NCBI GenBank assembly: GCA_032191485.1
Contig: JAVDOI010000072.1
Location: forward strand, 212,001 to 276,000
DNA: 64,000 bases
Direction: 5' to 3'
DNA from: Leptoclinus maculatus
Taxonomy: Eukaryota > Chordata > Actinopteri > Perciformes > Stichaeidae
Positions 12,533-27,703 of the stretch are shown in pieces. The position numbers and the translations under genes were made by a program. The notes below the pieces were generated by a model that did no database searches, was not told the DNA's origin, and was given only the letters and a program-made list of their open reading frames with translations. The first letter of the stretch is position 1, and each line of letters begins with the position of its first letter.

Positions 12533-15392
12533 AGGCTGTGAATGTGTGGACACACGTCCCTGCAACAAGAAATCGATGAACCCCGGGGTTAATAGTGAGG
12601 AGGAACTGGCTCACCAGCTCTACTAACAAACAGCAGACTGTTAGCATAACCTCAGTCCGCCTTGCTCCCCACGGAAATCCACCGGCATTGATTATAAGCC
12701 TCCCACTGCAGTTCAGTGGAGTCTCAGCAGCTTATCACTCAGCTCTATGGAGCCCCTGTCACCCTGCCTCTCCAACACAGGCCATTGAGGAGTTAACCCT
12801 CTGAAATCTGAATAAACCCGGGGACAGAGGGACAAAGACGCAACGCGGATTAGACTGAAATCCAATTTAAAGTCTTTCTGGAGGCAGGGTGGCATTGTGG
12901 GCTGAGCATTGTCCTTCAGTTTAGAGGACCCCCCCCCCCTCCCCCCTCCCCCCGTGATGGCTCATTAATGTGGTGCTTTTGCTCCAGACTTGTCAGAGAA
13001 CACTTGTCAGTCAAACAGTGGAGGCGATTTATTTTTCTTTTGCTGTGAAAAAGTTTCCAAGTTAACTCCGTTTAGCAGCTGATTAGAACAGGACAGTATT
13101 TGTTAACTGGACACTAGATCACTGGTTGTGTTGTGTCTGTCACTATCTCGAGTTTACTTTGAACCCGAATGCAAACTTAACGTTAAAAAGAGACTTCTTG
13201 TAGCTTTAAAACTGAGTCCGGTCTCCTGCGTGAAAGTCCGGTGTTTTAAAGGTCCACCCATGGAACCCCGACCTCCTCACTGCCTGACTCCGGCTAGCTG
13301 TTTTTTCTTTATGCTAAGCTAAGCTAACACCCTGCTGGCTGTATAGCTTCGTCTTCCGTTTACAGCCATGGAGAGTTGCATCGACCTCATCTAACTCTCG
13401 GAGAGAAAGAGAAGATTTTCCAAAAATGACACAGCAAAGACCTTAAGTGTAATTCAGCATTAGCTGCGCTGCGATATTAACACGGAGCGCAGTCAGCAGT
13501 GCAAAGCAACATTTGCACATAAATGTGTCGAGCGATAGCCGGACGGTGGATAAAGGAGCGTGTGTGGGTTGTAGGAGGCCTGCTTGAGCACAGACAGTGA
13601 CAGCACACAGAGGACTGACGGAACATGTAATTAGAGCTCGCTGTTCTGGAGCCAGTGAAGTGAAATTTAGTTGTTGTTTTTTAAGAGCTACTAAAAAATG
13701 ACTTCTGTCAGTCTCTGTAATTATTGATTATTTCACTTTTAACTTGTCGTCACCATTTTTGCAAAAAACACATTTTGTGAAAAAAATGCCTCAAGTTGTT
13801 TTCTCTGCTCGCAAAGACTTTGAACAAAATGAATGAAGTCACGCTCCCACAGAACATGTCAGCGGGCAAATTCAGAAAAGAATGCATGTGTACGATTGCT
13901 ACAATTAATTAATTTCATCACGAGAAATGAAGCTTTGCTAAATTGAATCACTATTGAGTAACTGTTGATTTAACTTCCAATAGTAATTGTTGAGCGAAAT
14001 GCTAAAGTAACCTTTGTGTTTGTCCCTTGCATTCCTGTTTGTTTGTTTGTTTTTCTCTCCGGTAGCCATGATAGCCTTGTTTTTGTGTGGTAATCCATGT
14101 TGCATATATTCCTTTTGCTCGACTCTGAAGACGAAAAAAAAAAACAAGTGTTATATAAAAACGGGCTTATCTTGGTCTGCCAGCTTAGTTCCCTGTAAGC
14201 CTCCAAGCATGGAGAATAAGAAGAGAGAAGTGGATCGCTGAGGATTCTCTCTCTCGGCCTCGCTGACAGCTGGAATAAAGTCTTAAGGCCGCGGCGACAC
14301 TCGTCGCTCCAACGCGATTTCTGCAGATTTGGCCGCAACCATTTGATGTCGTGCGAACGCGTCGATGCATGTCCACGCCACGTCTGTCAGTGTGTGATAG
14401 GAGCTCAGCTCGTAGTAGCAGGCTTCTATCGGTGCGTTTTTTAATGCTAAACATAAGGAGCAATTTAGAAATTGTGAATGGAACATTTTCCAATTTGCTT
14501 CCAAGTGTTCACAAAAAATATTCCTGATAATGTCTTTCTTTGTGTCCTAAATGTTTACATTGACTTTTGTTTTAATTTGTTCATTAAAGAATATTAATGT
14601 CCAATACATTTGTTTATTCCAGAGAGTACCTGTTGATCCTACTGGCAAAACTAAATTCCACATATCTGTTGTTTCTTTTATAGCTCGACGATTTTAAAAT
14701 ACGAGGAAATTGTGTTTTTTGGTTCACATAAACAGAAACAGACAATCCTGATATGGATTCCTTAGATGTTTTTGATTTTTTTTTTACATTTATATATTTT
14801 TGTTACCAAGACACATACTGAGTGGGACACTTGACAGTTGAAAAATGAACTTGTCAGTGTCTCTTGTGGGCAAACTTGTTGACGCCCTTTCAGCTCCGGC
14901 AGCAACACCCTTTAGCCAACCTTTAGCCACCCTTTAGCCAACATGTCTTACCGAACAAAGAAAAAAAGGAAGCGGAAAGTGGAGGAATGGAAATAACATT
15001 TAAGCAGATTTCTTTTTGGCGATTGTTCCTTTAACAATAATCATTAACCCTCATTGCTTTCTCTCACTCGCTCCAGGTGCCTGTCCTGCGTCAACGGGAA
15101 CTTCCCCTGCCACTGGTGCAAATATCGCCACATGTGCACGCAGGACGCCAGCGACTGCTCCTTCCAGGAGGGACGAGTCAACACCTCGGAGGTGAGGGTG
15201 CACGCAAACACACACGAGCACGAACGTGCACGCACAAACACTCCACACCCGGAGACTAAGAAGCGCCGACATACGAAGCAACACACACGATTACCTTTTC
15301 GAGTGTTTAAAGCATGTGCACGCACACGAGCACGAGCACGGAACAGTGCCAAGGGTGCAGCTGGGAGCTGCGCACCATCTGAGTGTGTGTGT

Positions 15393-15437
<45 letters not shown>

Positions 15438-16680
15438 AGTGCTGCTGTGAGTGGCCCAGCGGCAGCTGTTGTTCTCCAAGCAGCTCTGGATTTATTCGCT
15501 TATAAACAGGTCGGGGTGAATGAGTATGCAAATGGAAGTGCACGCCACCGTCTCCAATGTTTCATCTGCACGAAAAACCCCTCATCTGTCCAGGAGCCGA
15601 GTCACTTCCGATTCTCACCTGTCTCTCAAGCAAACGCAGAAACTCCCGCCGACAATCACAAGTGAACTTCTGTGTCGTCAGGAAGTCGCACTTTAACACC
15701 TGACTACCTTCCCCTCAGCTTTGCCTCTATTCCAGGCAGAATAAACTCAAACTCAAGCTGTCACAAGTTCTCCCTCTCTCTCTCCTTCTGGGGAGGGAGG
15801 CGCGCATATGTTTATATGTTTATATGTAGATGAATGTGTTTGTATTATTTAGGATGTCCCTGTGGCTGTATGGCTATTTGGATGGATAATTTGGCATATA
15901 AAAAGACATAGATATTATTCAATACAATAACACATGACCATTGCCTTTAAGGGTCCATTCACCACCTTTGTATGTGGATGTCCAATCAGTGTTAGTAAAC
16001 GTAGTCCACTGACCCAATACATTCCTCAGATCGTGCAATATTGACAGAGACAGCTGAGTTCTGTTGGTCGCAGTGTCTAAAAAATGCCTACATTTAAAAT
16101 GCCTACATTTCTAGGCAGGGCCTACATGTTCCAGGGTGCATTGCGCCCCCTTCAGCCATTATCCTCTTGCGCGGCTAATGCAGCCTCGGCCTCTCTCCTC
16201 TACATTGCTTCGGCCGTATATACTCTGCCTCAAATGAATACAAACGTATCCTCGTCCATAACATCCTCTGCGCTCATATTGTGGGACGCCATTTTCATTG
16301 TGAGAAACGTAGCTAGTTTGCAATGCAAGCAGAGAGACGGTAGTTCTTCCTCGCATCCGACTCAAAAGCATCGCTTGTATTCACGTGTATGATGGGTATC
16401 TATCAAATATGACAAGGGAGGGAGGGAAATGTATTGTGATGTCTGTGAAAGTGTACTAATCGGGCAGCAATCTCAGGGCATTGTGCGTGTGTGTGTGTGT
16501 GTGTGAGAGGCTAACATCTATCCTCATCTTGTTTGGAGAACCACACCAATTCAGCCTTTTTTGTTATTTCCTATTTTGCCTTCTGATGTACTCTGTCTTT
16601 TTTGGTGCAGGCGTCGCCATGGTTACCGAGACATTATAAATGTCAGGGGGGGGGGGGGGGTGTTTTGCTGAATTTTGATC

Positions 16681-16721
<41 letters not shown>

Positions 16722-19241
16722 CAGTGCCATCACCACATCCTTACACAGACTATTGTTCTTAACAGTGCAGAGGCTCTTGTGACGGATGCTCGTGTGTGTG
16801 TGTGTGTGTGTTGTTTCTCTCCGTCATGAGGTAGAACATTGTGAAGCAATGCATATGCGCTCTTGAGCCAACAGCGGTAGTTTTGTCATCACACATTTAT
16901 CTCCTCATAGCCTCGGTTTTGTTCCAATTTGCCAGTTCGTAGCCCCTGCCGAAAGCAATATCGCCCATCTCCGCCGCCTGAAAAAGTTCCCCCCTGTGTC
17001 ATTAGCAGTAGGTTGCCACAGTGATTGAATTCACACTAGACTGGTTATCTTCCCAGAGGCATTTGTCATATTTCTTCACTTCATATCTGATACAAACCCG
17101 TAGCATCTGTGAATCCGTGCCTCATCACAAAAAAATACTACTTTTTTTCCTTCATCCTGTGTGTCGCTAATGCATGGTTTGTTTCCCCCCCCCACCCCCC
17201 CCCCTCTTGAAGTGAATTTAATCCTTTGATGTCACTTCCTGGATATGTAAATATGTATATAAATCAGCTGTGTTGTGACAGCGGATAAACAGAGAGGCAC
17301 ATTAGGGGCGACCAGGCAGAAAATTGCCAGACTCGGAGAAACACTTGAGAAGGCCATGAACGGAAATGTGTATGAACTCGAACAAAAGACAGAAACAAAC
17401 ACCGGGACAAACAAACACGGAGACAAACAAATTTGCTGCGCTCCGACGAATCCCAGCGTTGGGCTGGTGGAGCCGGCTGGGCCGCCGCACGGCCCGCGGG
17501 TTGGTTCAAATGACTTCATCCAGATTCAGGGAAATGGAAAAAAATAAGACGATAATAAAAAAAAGCAACAGAAATAGTAATAGAAAAAGAAAAGAGGTTT
17601 GTTTGCATTTATTTTTCTGTCTACAAGCCCGCATGCTCATTCATTCGCTGATTGCCGTTCGCTCGCTTGTTAATTAAGTCGTTCATTCATCGCGCGTGGT
17701 GGCGCAAAATGAATTATTGCAAAATGGCTGCCAAGTAACAACCCCAGATGGGGGCTTTGACCGGAAGTGACTGCTACAACTTCATTAGTCCTCACCTGAG
17801 CTGCTGGGTGTTGCCTTCACATATTGTTGACATAACTACGAGAAGCGCACACACACTTGTGCTGCAAAAAAGACAAACACGCATAAGAAGAAGTCAATTG
17901 AAGCGCAGGTCTATTTTGTTATAAACTAATAATTTCAAAAGTTTAATTGCTTGCAGGAAGCTGTGTTTTAAGAACGACGTAGTCACGGTGTGAAGCTGGA
18001 TTAAAATAACCCCCCCCCTCACTGAGACTACTGAGTTAGCACAGTGGAAGTCCTGATGCTGAGGAGCTCAGGAACACACCACAGTGTTGTTTTGCCCACA
18101 ACACAATGCAATTTCATCCGGCGAAACCCGCCCGCGTGACAGATTCGTGCAAGCGCACGCGACTGGTAGATTACTTTGCGTGGTGAATGATGTATTCCCA
18201 CCGTGTCCTGTGCGCGCGTTTGTTTCGCTCTGATGTATTCATCGAGACTTGAGTGAAGTCACCCGAGTCCGTCAGAAGAAGTGCACATTACGAGCCCGCG
18301 CTGGTTCCGCATCTGCCGTTGTGAAACAGTTTATTTAACTATCGAGGCACTGACCTTTTCAATATGTGAAGCTGCAACTCATCAGCTCTGACTCAGTGCG
18401 ATCTTCTTCTTTTTTCTCTGCTCCCTTACTTAATTTCCTTCATTCCTTACCTCCCTTTTCTTCACTTCTCAGTCCTCCTCCCTTTCCTTCCCTTTTTCCC
18501 CCATTCATCCCTTATCTCGTGTTCCTCCTCTTTTCCACTCCCCCCCCCCCCCTCTTCCCAGAAGCCTGACCTCCTTACGCTCAGTACAGTACAGTAGGTC
18601 CATGATGCATTGCTGCTGCACAGGGGATTGAACCGGCGGCTTTGCAGCCTCATTGATAATCATTAGCAGGCTACGTTGGGCTCCGGATGAACAGAAGGTG
18701 AATATAGATATGGGGGATCAGTGTTAGCCTTTTCGCGCCGCTAATTAGCGGATGAATCACCGTGATGGGTGAGTTGCTTAGTTGCTTAGATAGCCGTATC
18801 TTTCTGTCAAGTCACCGCGCTGCTGCAGCAACACACGTGTGCTCCCGAGGTATCGCCGCTCAAAGCGCGCCAAGCACACCTTCGCCAGCCAGCCGTCTCC
18901 TGTCTGATCCCTAACCCAGTGAGCTCTCTCCTCTTGTTCGCCCACTCCCTCATTCCTTCAACAAGTCAATTAGCCGGAGCCTGACAACCCTCTCTTTTTG
19001 TCTCTCAGCTAAGGGTGTCACAGTTACATCTGTCTTTCCGTTGCCGCCGGATCACAGGCTGCTACGCGGCTCAGAGTTGCCCCGGCTCCGAGGCTCTGGG
19101 GCTCTGGGGCCGGGGCTGGCACGGAGCAAGCTTCCCTTCTCCCTCTGGGTCTCTCTGGCTGAGGGGAGGAGGGGGGGGGGCAGGGCTGCCTGCCACTGAT
19201 CGACACAGCTGTGTATGTGAGTTGGTGTGTGTGTGTGCGCA

Positions 19242-19276
<35 letters not shown>

Positions 19277-22200
19277 ATTATTCAAAGTGTATTAAAGCTT
19301 AAAGATGCATCTCCAGATGCCTCTCTGATCGCTGGCGTGTTTAATGGAGAGAGACAGATGAGATGAGAAGGGAGAGGTGGGAGCATCCCCAGTAAAACAC
19401 AAGGGGAGGAGTGTGGCAGTGGCCTAGTTGTTAAGAGGAGAAGCAAGCTCGCTAATACAACCAGGGGCCTCATTTATGAAACTACAGCATGTGCACACTG
19501 CACTTAAAAGAAAAGATAAAATGCCGTCTGCGATCAATAGTCCACTTTCTATTATGCGGGTTTTCGCTTTAACACATTTTTTTAGCCAGACTGTAATTTT
19601 GACCCTTTCAGATCCACAGTTGCCTCTGAAAGTTGCTTCAGAATAACCCGAAAGCTTAAATTGAATAAACAGAGTGTAAATGAAGAGATCCCTGGCTTGA
19701 TGTGTTTTCTCGCTCCGGAGCAAGGCCAGAGGTCACCTTACAATGCCTCTAATTAAGCGTGCGTCTGGGAGCTCATTTTTAATTGTCTCATCATTCTAGA
19801 AAGGCGGCAGGTCAGACTGCGCATTTGTCCAAATGGCCAATTTGTCAACCAGGTTCACATTGATTGAACGTGTTACTTAAATGAGACTTGGGAGGGGAAA
19901 TGTTTTTAAAAAGTGTGACAGTAGAGATGATGGGGGGGATACAGGAGAACCGAGGAAGACGACTGATGAAGGAAAAGGGAGGAAGATGAAGAGAAAGACA
20001 TCAGAGTTGGATGGAGCGTCATTACCAGAAGGAGAGGGAGAGCGAGTGAGTGGATGAAAGGAGGAGTGGGAGGGAGGACGCGGGAGATGCTTAACTATTC
20101 AGGAGATGAAAGGACACTTGAGGGGTCGTGACACTGCCCCGTGCCTCGTGTCTACTCAGCGATTCCATGTCATTTGGTTCACGCTATCTGCCCTACTTTC
20201 CGTCTTCGCTTGGAAGCTCGGCAGCTGTTTCATTGCAGCGGTGTGTTTGTCTTAGCGTTGCAGAAATTACTTTTGTCTGCCGAGCAAGAATAGGAAATAT
20301 TGAAATGTCACCGATGGTTAAGTCACAGAGGATCCTGAGCCCCGTTTCGTTCACACGTCCTCGTTCGTTGCCTTATTCCTGCTTCACATACACAGCAGGC
20401 TCCTGAAGCATCAAGTGAGAACATTCCACCACGACTTGCATCTCCGGCGTGTTTCTCAGTCCTAATGACGCGTTGGTTCTCGCCCGACCCCACTTCTCCC
20501 TCGCGCTAAAGGCTTAATAAACTTCACTCCACCGTTCCCCCCCCCCCCCGAAGGCACATGAGTAATCATATGTGGGAAATTAGTTTTGAAAGAGTTCTGA
20601 TGGTGCTCTCTGTCTCAGTGGATACATTAAATGGCCATCAGACTGTTGAATGGTGCACTGAGGCAGAGGGACGGGGGAATTAACTCGGGTATCACTGCTC
20701 GTCACCGCATTGTTCTACGCTAACAAGCTGGAATGACCCTTATTTTAACCCGAAATGCATTCATTACAGACCGAATGTGTCGGAAAAAGGTTTGGTGGGG
20801 TTGGCCAAATTGCCTGCACGTTTTCTTGCAGGGCCATTCCACCAATATTACTCCATAGATATGTCACATGCACTGCTCAGCCTGGTCTTTTTTAGAATCC
20901 ATCAATATTAAATTGCTGAAACACCCTTTTAATATTAATTATGGTATAGTCCTGCTGGTACCAGTTGATTCTACCTGTATAGAAGCACATTAATGCAGTT
21001 CTGACCTTGATACTGAAGGTTCAAACACACGCTTCTCGTAATATACGATGTGTTCCACGATGTAAAGACTGTTGAAACATTGTAGCCTTGTTATACATCA
21101 TTATTTTAACCGGTTGGGTTTGATAACACAATGCCACAGACTGATTTCAATCTAAATTCAAAGCGTATTCAGGTTCGATACCTGGAGAGATCAAACATGT
21201 CTAAAAGGAAACCTTTTGAACACAGTCTTGGTTTGTGGAGAGGTAATCACACCGGAGGGCACTCCAATTCAACCAGTTCAAAGCATAGCAATTGTGACTG
21301 CATCATTCAGGCAACATTTGATCGGATAGGTCGAAAGGATAGATGGTGTTGTGTGTGTGTGTGTGCTGCGCAGATTGCAAAGCCCTTTGAAGGAGATTCG
21401 TGATTCCGGGCTATGTGAATCAAAATGACCGACTTGTCCAGGTTGAGTCCAGGTTTGAGTGCATGATTCATACGATACAAGTGGAGACAGGGAATACGAC
21501 CGTTGTCCCGCTCTCCACGGAAGCCTGTTTTGCTCCCTGAATCTTTGTTCAAGTGCAGAGAGTGAAAGGTACCAGCAGCCGGTTCTTAGATTCCCCGTGT
21601 ACGTCGCCATAGTTCCATCTTCTAGTTCTTAGTTTGGCTTTGTTGTTTCTGTAAAGACGAGCAGCCGTGTGAATTCCTTTTGAGTTCCTGACAGTATCGC
21701 TCCCCATGAGAAAGAACGATAAGTCGCTTTGATTTAAAATGATGAGGATAAAACAAGTTTCGCTCAAGTTTTCAAAAGTAGGTAAAATTGTTGCGTGACT
21801 TCCGATCGAGCTGTAATGAAGTCAAGGCGTTGTTTATGCCTCATGCATTTATTTAAGTGTCAGAATCTCAAGTTCATAACAGCGTGAACTCTCCTTCTGC
21901 GTTTTATCTTTACCGCATCTTTCCGCCTGGCTCCGTATCCCCCGTAGTAACCGGCTGAGAGGAGTGGGTGGACAAAGGCTTCTAACAAAGTTCAAAGTGT
22001 CTTTTATTGAACAGAAGAGCTCCGAGTGTGCTGCGATGGGGGGGGTTGTTGCCTGCCTGCCCTCCTTCCACCTGAGACTACGACGGAGGAACTCGGGTCA
22101 TTTGTGCAAAATAGATGAAACGACGTGGGATGAGTCACGAATCCAGAATAAAACATGAAACGGGTCGCGATCGCTTTCAAAGGTTTTCTCGGCCCCGGTG

Positions 22201-24376
22201 AATTTGCATGCTAGATATTGCGACGTCTTTTGTTGTGAAGTCGGCTGCGTTGTGTCTTGCTTGAACTTTTCCGACCTAGCACCTTTGGGACCAGGAAGCT
22301 CATTATTTTGTCCTTAGATTAATGAAGGAAATAAGCCCAAATACATGGAGGCAGATAACGGGTGAGTCGGTGCATTCATCACGGGCTTTCTTTCTACTGA
22401 CCTTGAAAGGTTGTCTGATTCTGAGGTGGGTCACAGAAAGCTCTTATTATTCACTGGGTCATGGTCTAAACTGGGTTGAGAGCCTGTTTTTGGGTTCCCA
22501 CATGACAAGGAGCACTGTGTCATTTCCCCGCCTCGCAAGATGAAACTAAATTCATCAAGTTTTGATCCTGCGGGCTTAAAAAAGAAAAGAGAACACGGGA
22601 CTGACGCCATCCTGAAGAGCTTCTCGTTATCTGTACTGTATCTTCTGTGTCACCCTCGGAAATACACACACACACACTTTCTAGAGGCTCCTATCGATCC
22701 ACCAGCTGATGCTTATCGGCTACATCCTCCTCTTTGACCATCCAGACCAGATAGCATCCAGATAGACACGCAATCACACTTGGTCATCAGGAGATACCGC
22801 ACGGGGCAATGCTATTCTAATGGAGACATGTGGGTTGAAGAGCTCCAGAGAGGCAAAGCAGTGGAGGTCCTTTTCCCATTAGGCACGCTATCTTTTCCGT
22901 TGTTTGATCGCTTTCTAGGCGCACGTGGCTTGAATAGGTTTATAAAATGTATTATTATCTGCATTTTGGTGGCGGGTGATTGGGCTTTGTCAAAGCTCTG
23001 ATCTTGGTCCCGGACCATTGCGCAGTTTTTCGGACACATCTGGCGACCCACTGACACAGACGGACACAGTTAGCGACTGACTGGTGAACAAAGTGAAGTA
23101 TTCAGCAGCTAGAGAGACAGATGTGTCCCTCGGGAGTCGACACAGACCACAAAAACTCGACAGTTGGCCATCAATTTAACGATATGTCCTTCTTCACAAC
23201 TTGTTTTCATTGCCCCCATGTGGCCAACGAAATGAGCTATCGCAGGTTCAAAGACGACACGAACCCTAGAAAGTCAACCCGCGGCGCAGCAGGATTCCTT
23301 TCTCGGAGCTGCTCGGCGGCAGCGTGCTCAGCGCTCATTCTACCCTCCTGGCGCTTTGACAGTAAAGCCCAAGTTCACGGCACACGACTTACAAAGCCAT
23401 CAGAGCGCTGTTTTGTTCACGCTTACACAACTTGCTGACTCCTAGTCTTGAAGTCACCCGGAGAAATCCCAGATGAAGTCTCCAAACTACGTTGTTTTTT
23501 TTTCACGGTGAACGACATAATTCCCTTCTCGTTTTCATGCCAAACTAAATGTCCGAAGCGTTTAATTGATAAAAATCACAGAAATCGGATTCCAGATCCC
23601 CCGATATTTAATCAATATCTGTACAAGAGAACCTTTGCCTTCGTCACAGGGCTGAAGAGGGCCGATAGGTCCTACAGCGCCGCACACGCTCGTGTTCCTA
23701 CTAAACCAGTCTGCGAGCCGTACACAATCCACATATCAGACATTATCATTCTGCAGCAGCGAGGCCCACAAGAGCATCGTAGCACATCCCGGCTTGCCGT
23801 GCTGATGGATATCAGTTTTGTGTCTGGCCTTCTTTTGACCTCTCCTCTTTAGGCTTTTTTTTATTAATTTCTTTTCCCCACAAAGAGCTCTGCAGCATTC
23901 AGTGCATATGCACAGCCACGAGGGAGGGTGTCTTATTGTACAGCAGAAATAGCTGGAGTTCATGATGCATTGGTTGATAAGGCTCCCACTCGCCTTGTTA
24001 TTGTTTTTTATACGGGGTTATACGAGACAGACGGGGAGAGATAAAGAAAAGAGTCGTTAATGCGGAGGGAGATAAATACTCTCAGATGGAAAGACGTGTC
24101 TGAATGGGCGGAAAATGTTTGAGGAGATCCATATAGATACAGCCTTATGGCCTGTCTGCGTGTTGATTGATGGAGGGATCTACTGGGATTACCTGCATGA
24201 CCCACTGGCCGTTACTGTGGTATTCTCTGCTCTGTGTGTGTGTTACTCTCTGTTAGATTTATTCTCTGAGGGCATAACTATATTAACGTCTAGAACCGAG
24301 ACATTGCTCAACAGATGACTCTTCCTCTGTCTCTCCTGGGAGATGTGGTCATCATATCAGGTCCTTTTCTTTCTTC

Positions 24377-24416
<40 letters not shown>

Positions 24417-26778
24417 CAGCGCTGGTCGATGAGGGTCTTTCCCCCTCCCTTCTGAAATGGTTCATTGGACTGTAACGCTAATCCGCGGGGACCCTCTACA
24501 CTGCGGTGGCACTCGCACACATAGACAAACACACACGGCCTCCCTCATCCATCATACTCGGAGTCTGTCAGCGCCTCAGCGAGTTGGCCTCATGGGTGAC
24601 GGCCGGCAGCCAATCGGGGGGGCCCCCTCGGCTCGTCTCTGACATCACCGTAGTTGTGATGTCTCCATCCTGATAGAAAGTAATTAGAAGCGAGGGGAGA
24701 GGAAAGTAAACGGATAATACGGCGATATGATGTTTTCATCTCTAACGTACATGGTCGTTTTTTTGTTGCCAAAGCACCAGGACAATTCAAGTTCCTGAAC
24801 ATTACACTCCCAACTCCACATGTCACCTCACCAGCCTGCCGTTTGTCCGTGTACATCATGTTCCAGCAGCCGACGAAGAGAGGTGAAATGTGAGGAACAG
24901 TGAGGCTGTGGGGGGAGAGGAAAAGTGAATATGAAAATGCAGTAGAGCGTCCTATAGCCGCGGGCATCATCCCAGCTAAATAAACAGCAGAGCCGGTAGA
25001 AGGGCAGAGGGTGGGAGGGAGGATCAGATGAAAGAGGTGAGGGAGAGAGCGTTGGAAGAACGGACGAGAGCGAGGTGAGGTATCTGTGGTGGAGTTGTTA
25101 GGAAATGAACACGACCTCGGATACAACTGGTCCATCTAAAACCTGGTGCTTTTCATTGTTCGGCAGTTTATAGATTGACATCAGCCGAAGGTAACAAGAT
25201 CCAACATCCGCGAGTCTCCATATCCCCAACCCTGCACTTCCGTAAAGTAATGAAAAGCCACATGTCGCACTTGCACGGTTATTAGAGGGGAAAACTCACT
25301 TTACTGATTTGAATCAAAAGCTAAGCATCGCTGTTCAAACGTCTGTGTCAGAAATCGGCCCCTATGTACTGTACAGGTCACTACATTGACTGTCCGAACG
25401 AGTGTGTAAATGCAGTATAGCACCGTTGTACCACTTTCTACCACCGTTTTTTTGAATGCTGGAAACAATGGCTTCGTCCCATTTAACCGTTCCAATAAGC
25501 CATGCTCGCGAGCCTGCATGTCCAATAACTGGACCCTGGACCTGATGCATCATTGTTGTTATTGATTACAGCTGTGCTTCTCCTGCTACAGGGTGTAACC
25601 TGTGAAAAGAGATGCTCTCGAGATCTCAGTGTTGCATATTGGCATTTCCATTCCTCCAATGTGATCAAACTATAGTCACAAATCATAACAACATGCATAT
25701 AGTCAGTGGCGGCTGGTGGAAAATGTTCTAGGTAGGGCCATCCAATCAATTTCAGCAAACATCCCAGTATGATTTAATGCAAAAAAAATGTAAGTATCAA
25801 ACACGCATTACTACTTTGCAGTTAAATATTTAACATTTATTCCAATACGAAAAAAAGCAGTAAATAACACTTTGATAAACACGTCACAACATCTTATTTT
25901 AGTCACCCTCACAGGGAATTCAATATAATATAATATATACAGTATAATATATATCATATAATAATATTCAGTAAAATATAAAACACACACATACATATAT
26001 AGATATATACACAGTATATATCTATATATATAAAATATAATATAATATAATAAATGTTTATTTATTGAGATGCCCCTATGGACCTTGTTATAGGAGGTAA
26101 AGATCAGGAGAAGTAAACATGAAGTGTAATTATGAATACTGATGTTAAATTAAGCTATGATGAGTTTTCACTGTTGATTTACCATCTCTATTAAATGTTG
26201 ATGCCTCCATGACCAAGTTAAGCAGATGAGACTGAGGACAACTATGTAGAAGAACAGATGTTCACTTTGCCTAATATGTAGCTTGACAGAGTTCTCCATG
26301 TGTGCCCTGGTGTTCTCATGTCTCCTTACACAACATTTCAAAAACACAAATATTGACAATTTGTATAATTTTTTTTTTTTTTTGTGGCTCAAGGAGGGGG
26401 GCGCTCAAGGTGGGGCCAGGCCCCATGGCCCTCTAATGGCCACCATATAAATAAAAACATTGGGAATATTTCAATCAGCTCCAAGAAAAATAGTATCCCT
26501 GGGGCTCCGACACTGACCTGGAGATTTTACGATGGTAGTAGCTATGGCAGACGGACTCCTTACCTCCCCACCTTTGATCACAGTGTCTGTGTGTTTGGCC
26601 CCAAGGCTACTGTAAAACATTCCACAGGCTAAGGCTGCACTAGCTCACCGCACAGAGCCAGACGGCAAGATTTAGCTTCGGCTCAGTGTGTGCGTAGCGG
26701 TCGGTGTGTGAGGATAGCCGTGCGTGTGTTTGGTTTGTGTGTGTGCATATGCTGTGCATTTCAGAGCTAGATGTAACA

Positions 26779-26813
<35 letters not shown>

Positions 26814-27633
26814 TGTATTGCTCGTCGGGGAAATATTTAGTATATATATATATGTAATGTCTCCCATGTTGCAGAGCTCCGTCCCCGCCTCGCTCTGTTG
26901 GGAACTTGACCTCCTTGACTCTCATCCCCCACTTTAATAAACACATGTATGGCTCCCAAGACCTCGCCTCATCTCCTCCCCTCCTTCCTTCTCGCTTCAC
27001 CTCTCCTCACCCTTTTTCTTTTATCCGTGTTTATCTCTGCTCGTCCCCGACTTGCACCGCAGTAAATTTATATCTCAACGAGGCATTCGTGTAGATGGTG
27101 TGTGTGCCGGCAGCAGCTGCTGGGGAAACTTCCAGCGGTCAGAACTGGTTAACTCTCATCCCCGGAAAACAATGAGAGAGGAAGAGATAAAGAGTATGTT
27201 AAAAAAGATCAAGTGAGAGCAAGAAAGAAAGAGGAGAGGAGCGAAAGCGAAGGGATTAGAGGAATCCCCCAGGTAAAAGAGATTGTTGTGTCTCATTGTG
27301 TAGAACTGCGCCGCTATCTGATGCAGACTCGGCTCTGACACCTGTCACCACTCCTAATGAAACAGCTCCCACAATCCTCTGCTCGCGTATCTTTTGTCTA
27401 CTCCCTCCCTCCCTCTGCGTGCATGCGTGTGTGTCCCACTCGTTTCCCTTCATGTGTTTGCGCAAGTCTTTGTACTGTATATATATATATATACATACAT
27501 ATATATATATATACATATAGGCCCGATGTGAGGAATGCCTTTGTATGTGTTGTGTGTTATCGTGTTCCTCAGAGGAATGTGACGCCGTGCTTTTTATCCC
27601 GACACTGATGTATCAGTAATAAGGAACAGACCT

Positions 27634-27703
<70 letters not shown>

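Larger units (their letters stand above)
8240..15076 (+). other. plxna1: plxna1 intron d-e
   Basis: 6.8 kb, phase 2. Contains a LINE-tail-like fragment at 9310-9352, polyC runs near 9652 and 12930, a polypyrimidine stretch at 10028-10232, TG arrays at 10407-10441 and 10555-10594, a TA-rich palindrome at 11567-11601, another repeat tail at 11963-12022, the paired TG/CA arrays at 12445-12532, and a minus-strand dispersed repeat at 13285-13414. No supported gene. Confidence 0.85.

Noticed and set aside
24590..25135. Minus-strand open frame of 181 codons
   Set aside because: Rich in Ser, Pro and Arg with no recognisable domain, no conserved motif, and not flanked by convincing splice or promoter signals. 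Expected by chance in GA/CT-rich intron DNA.
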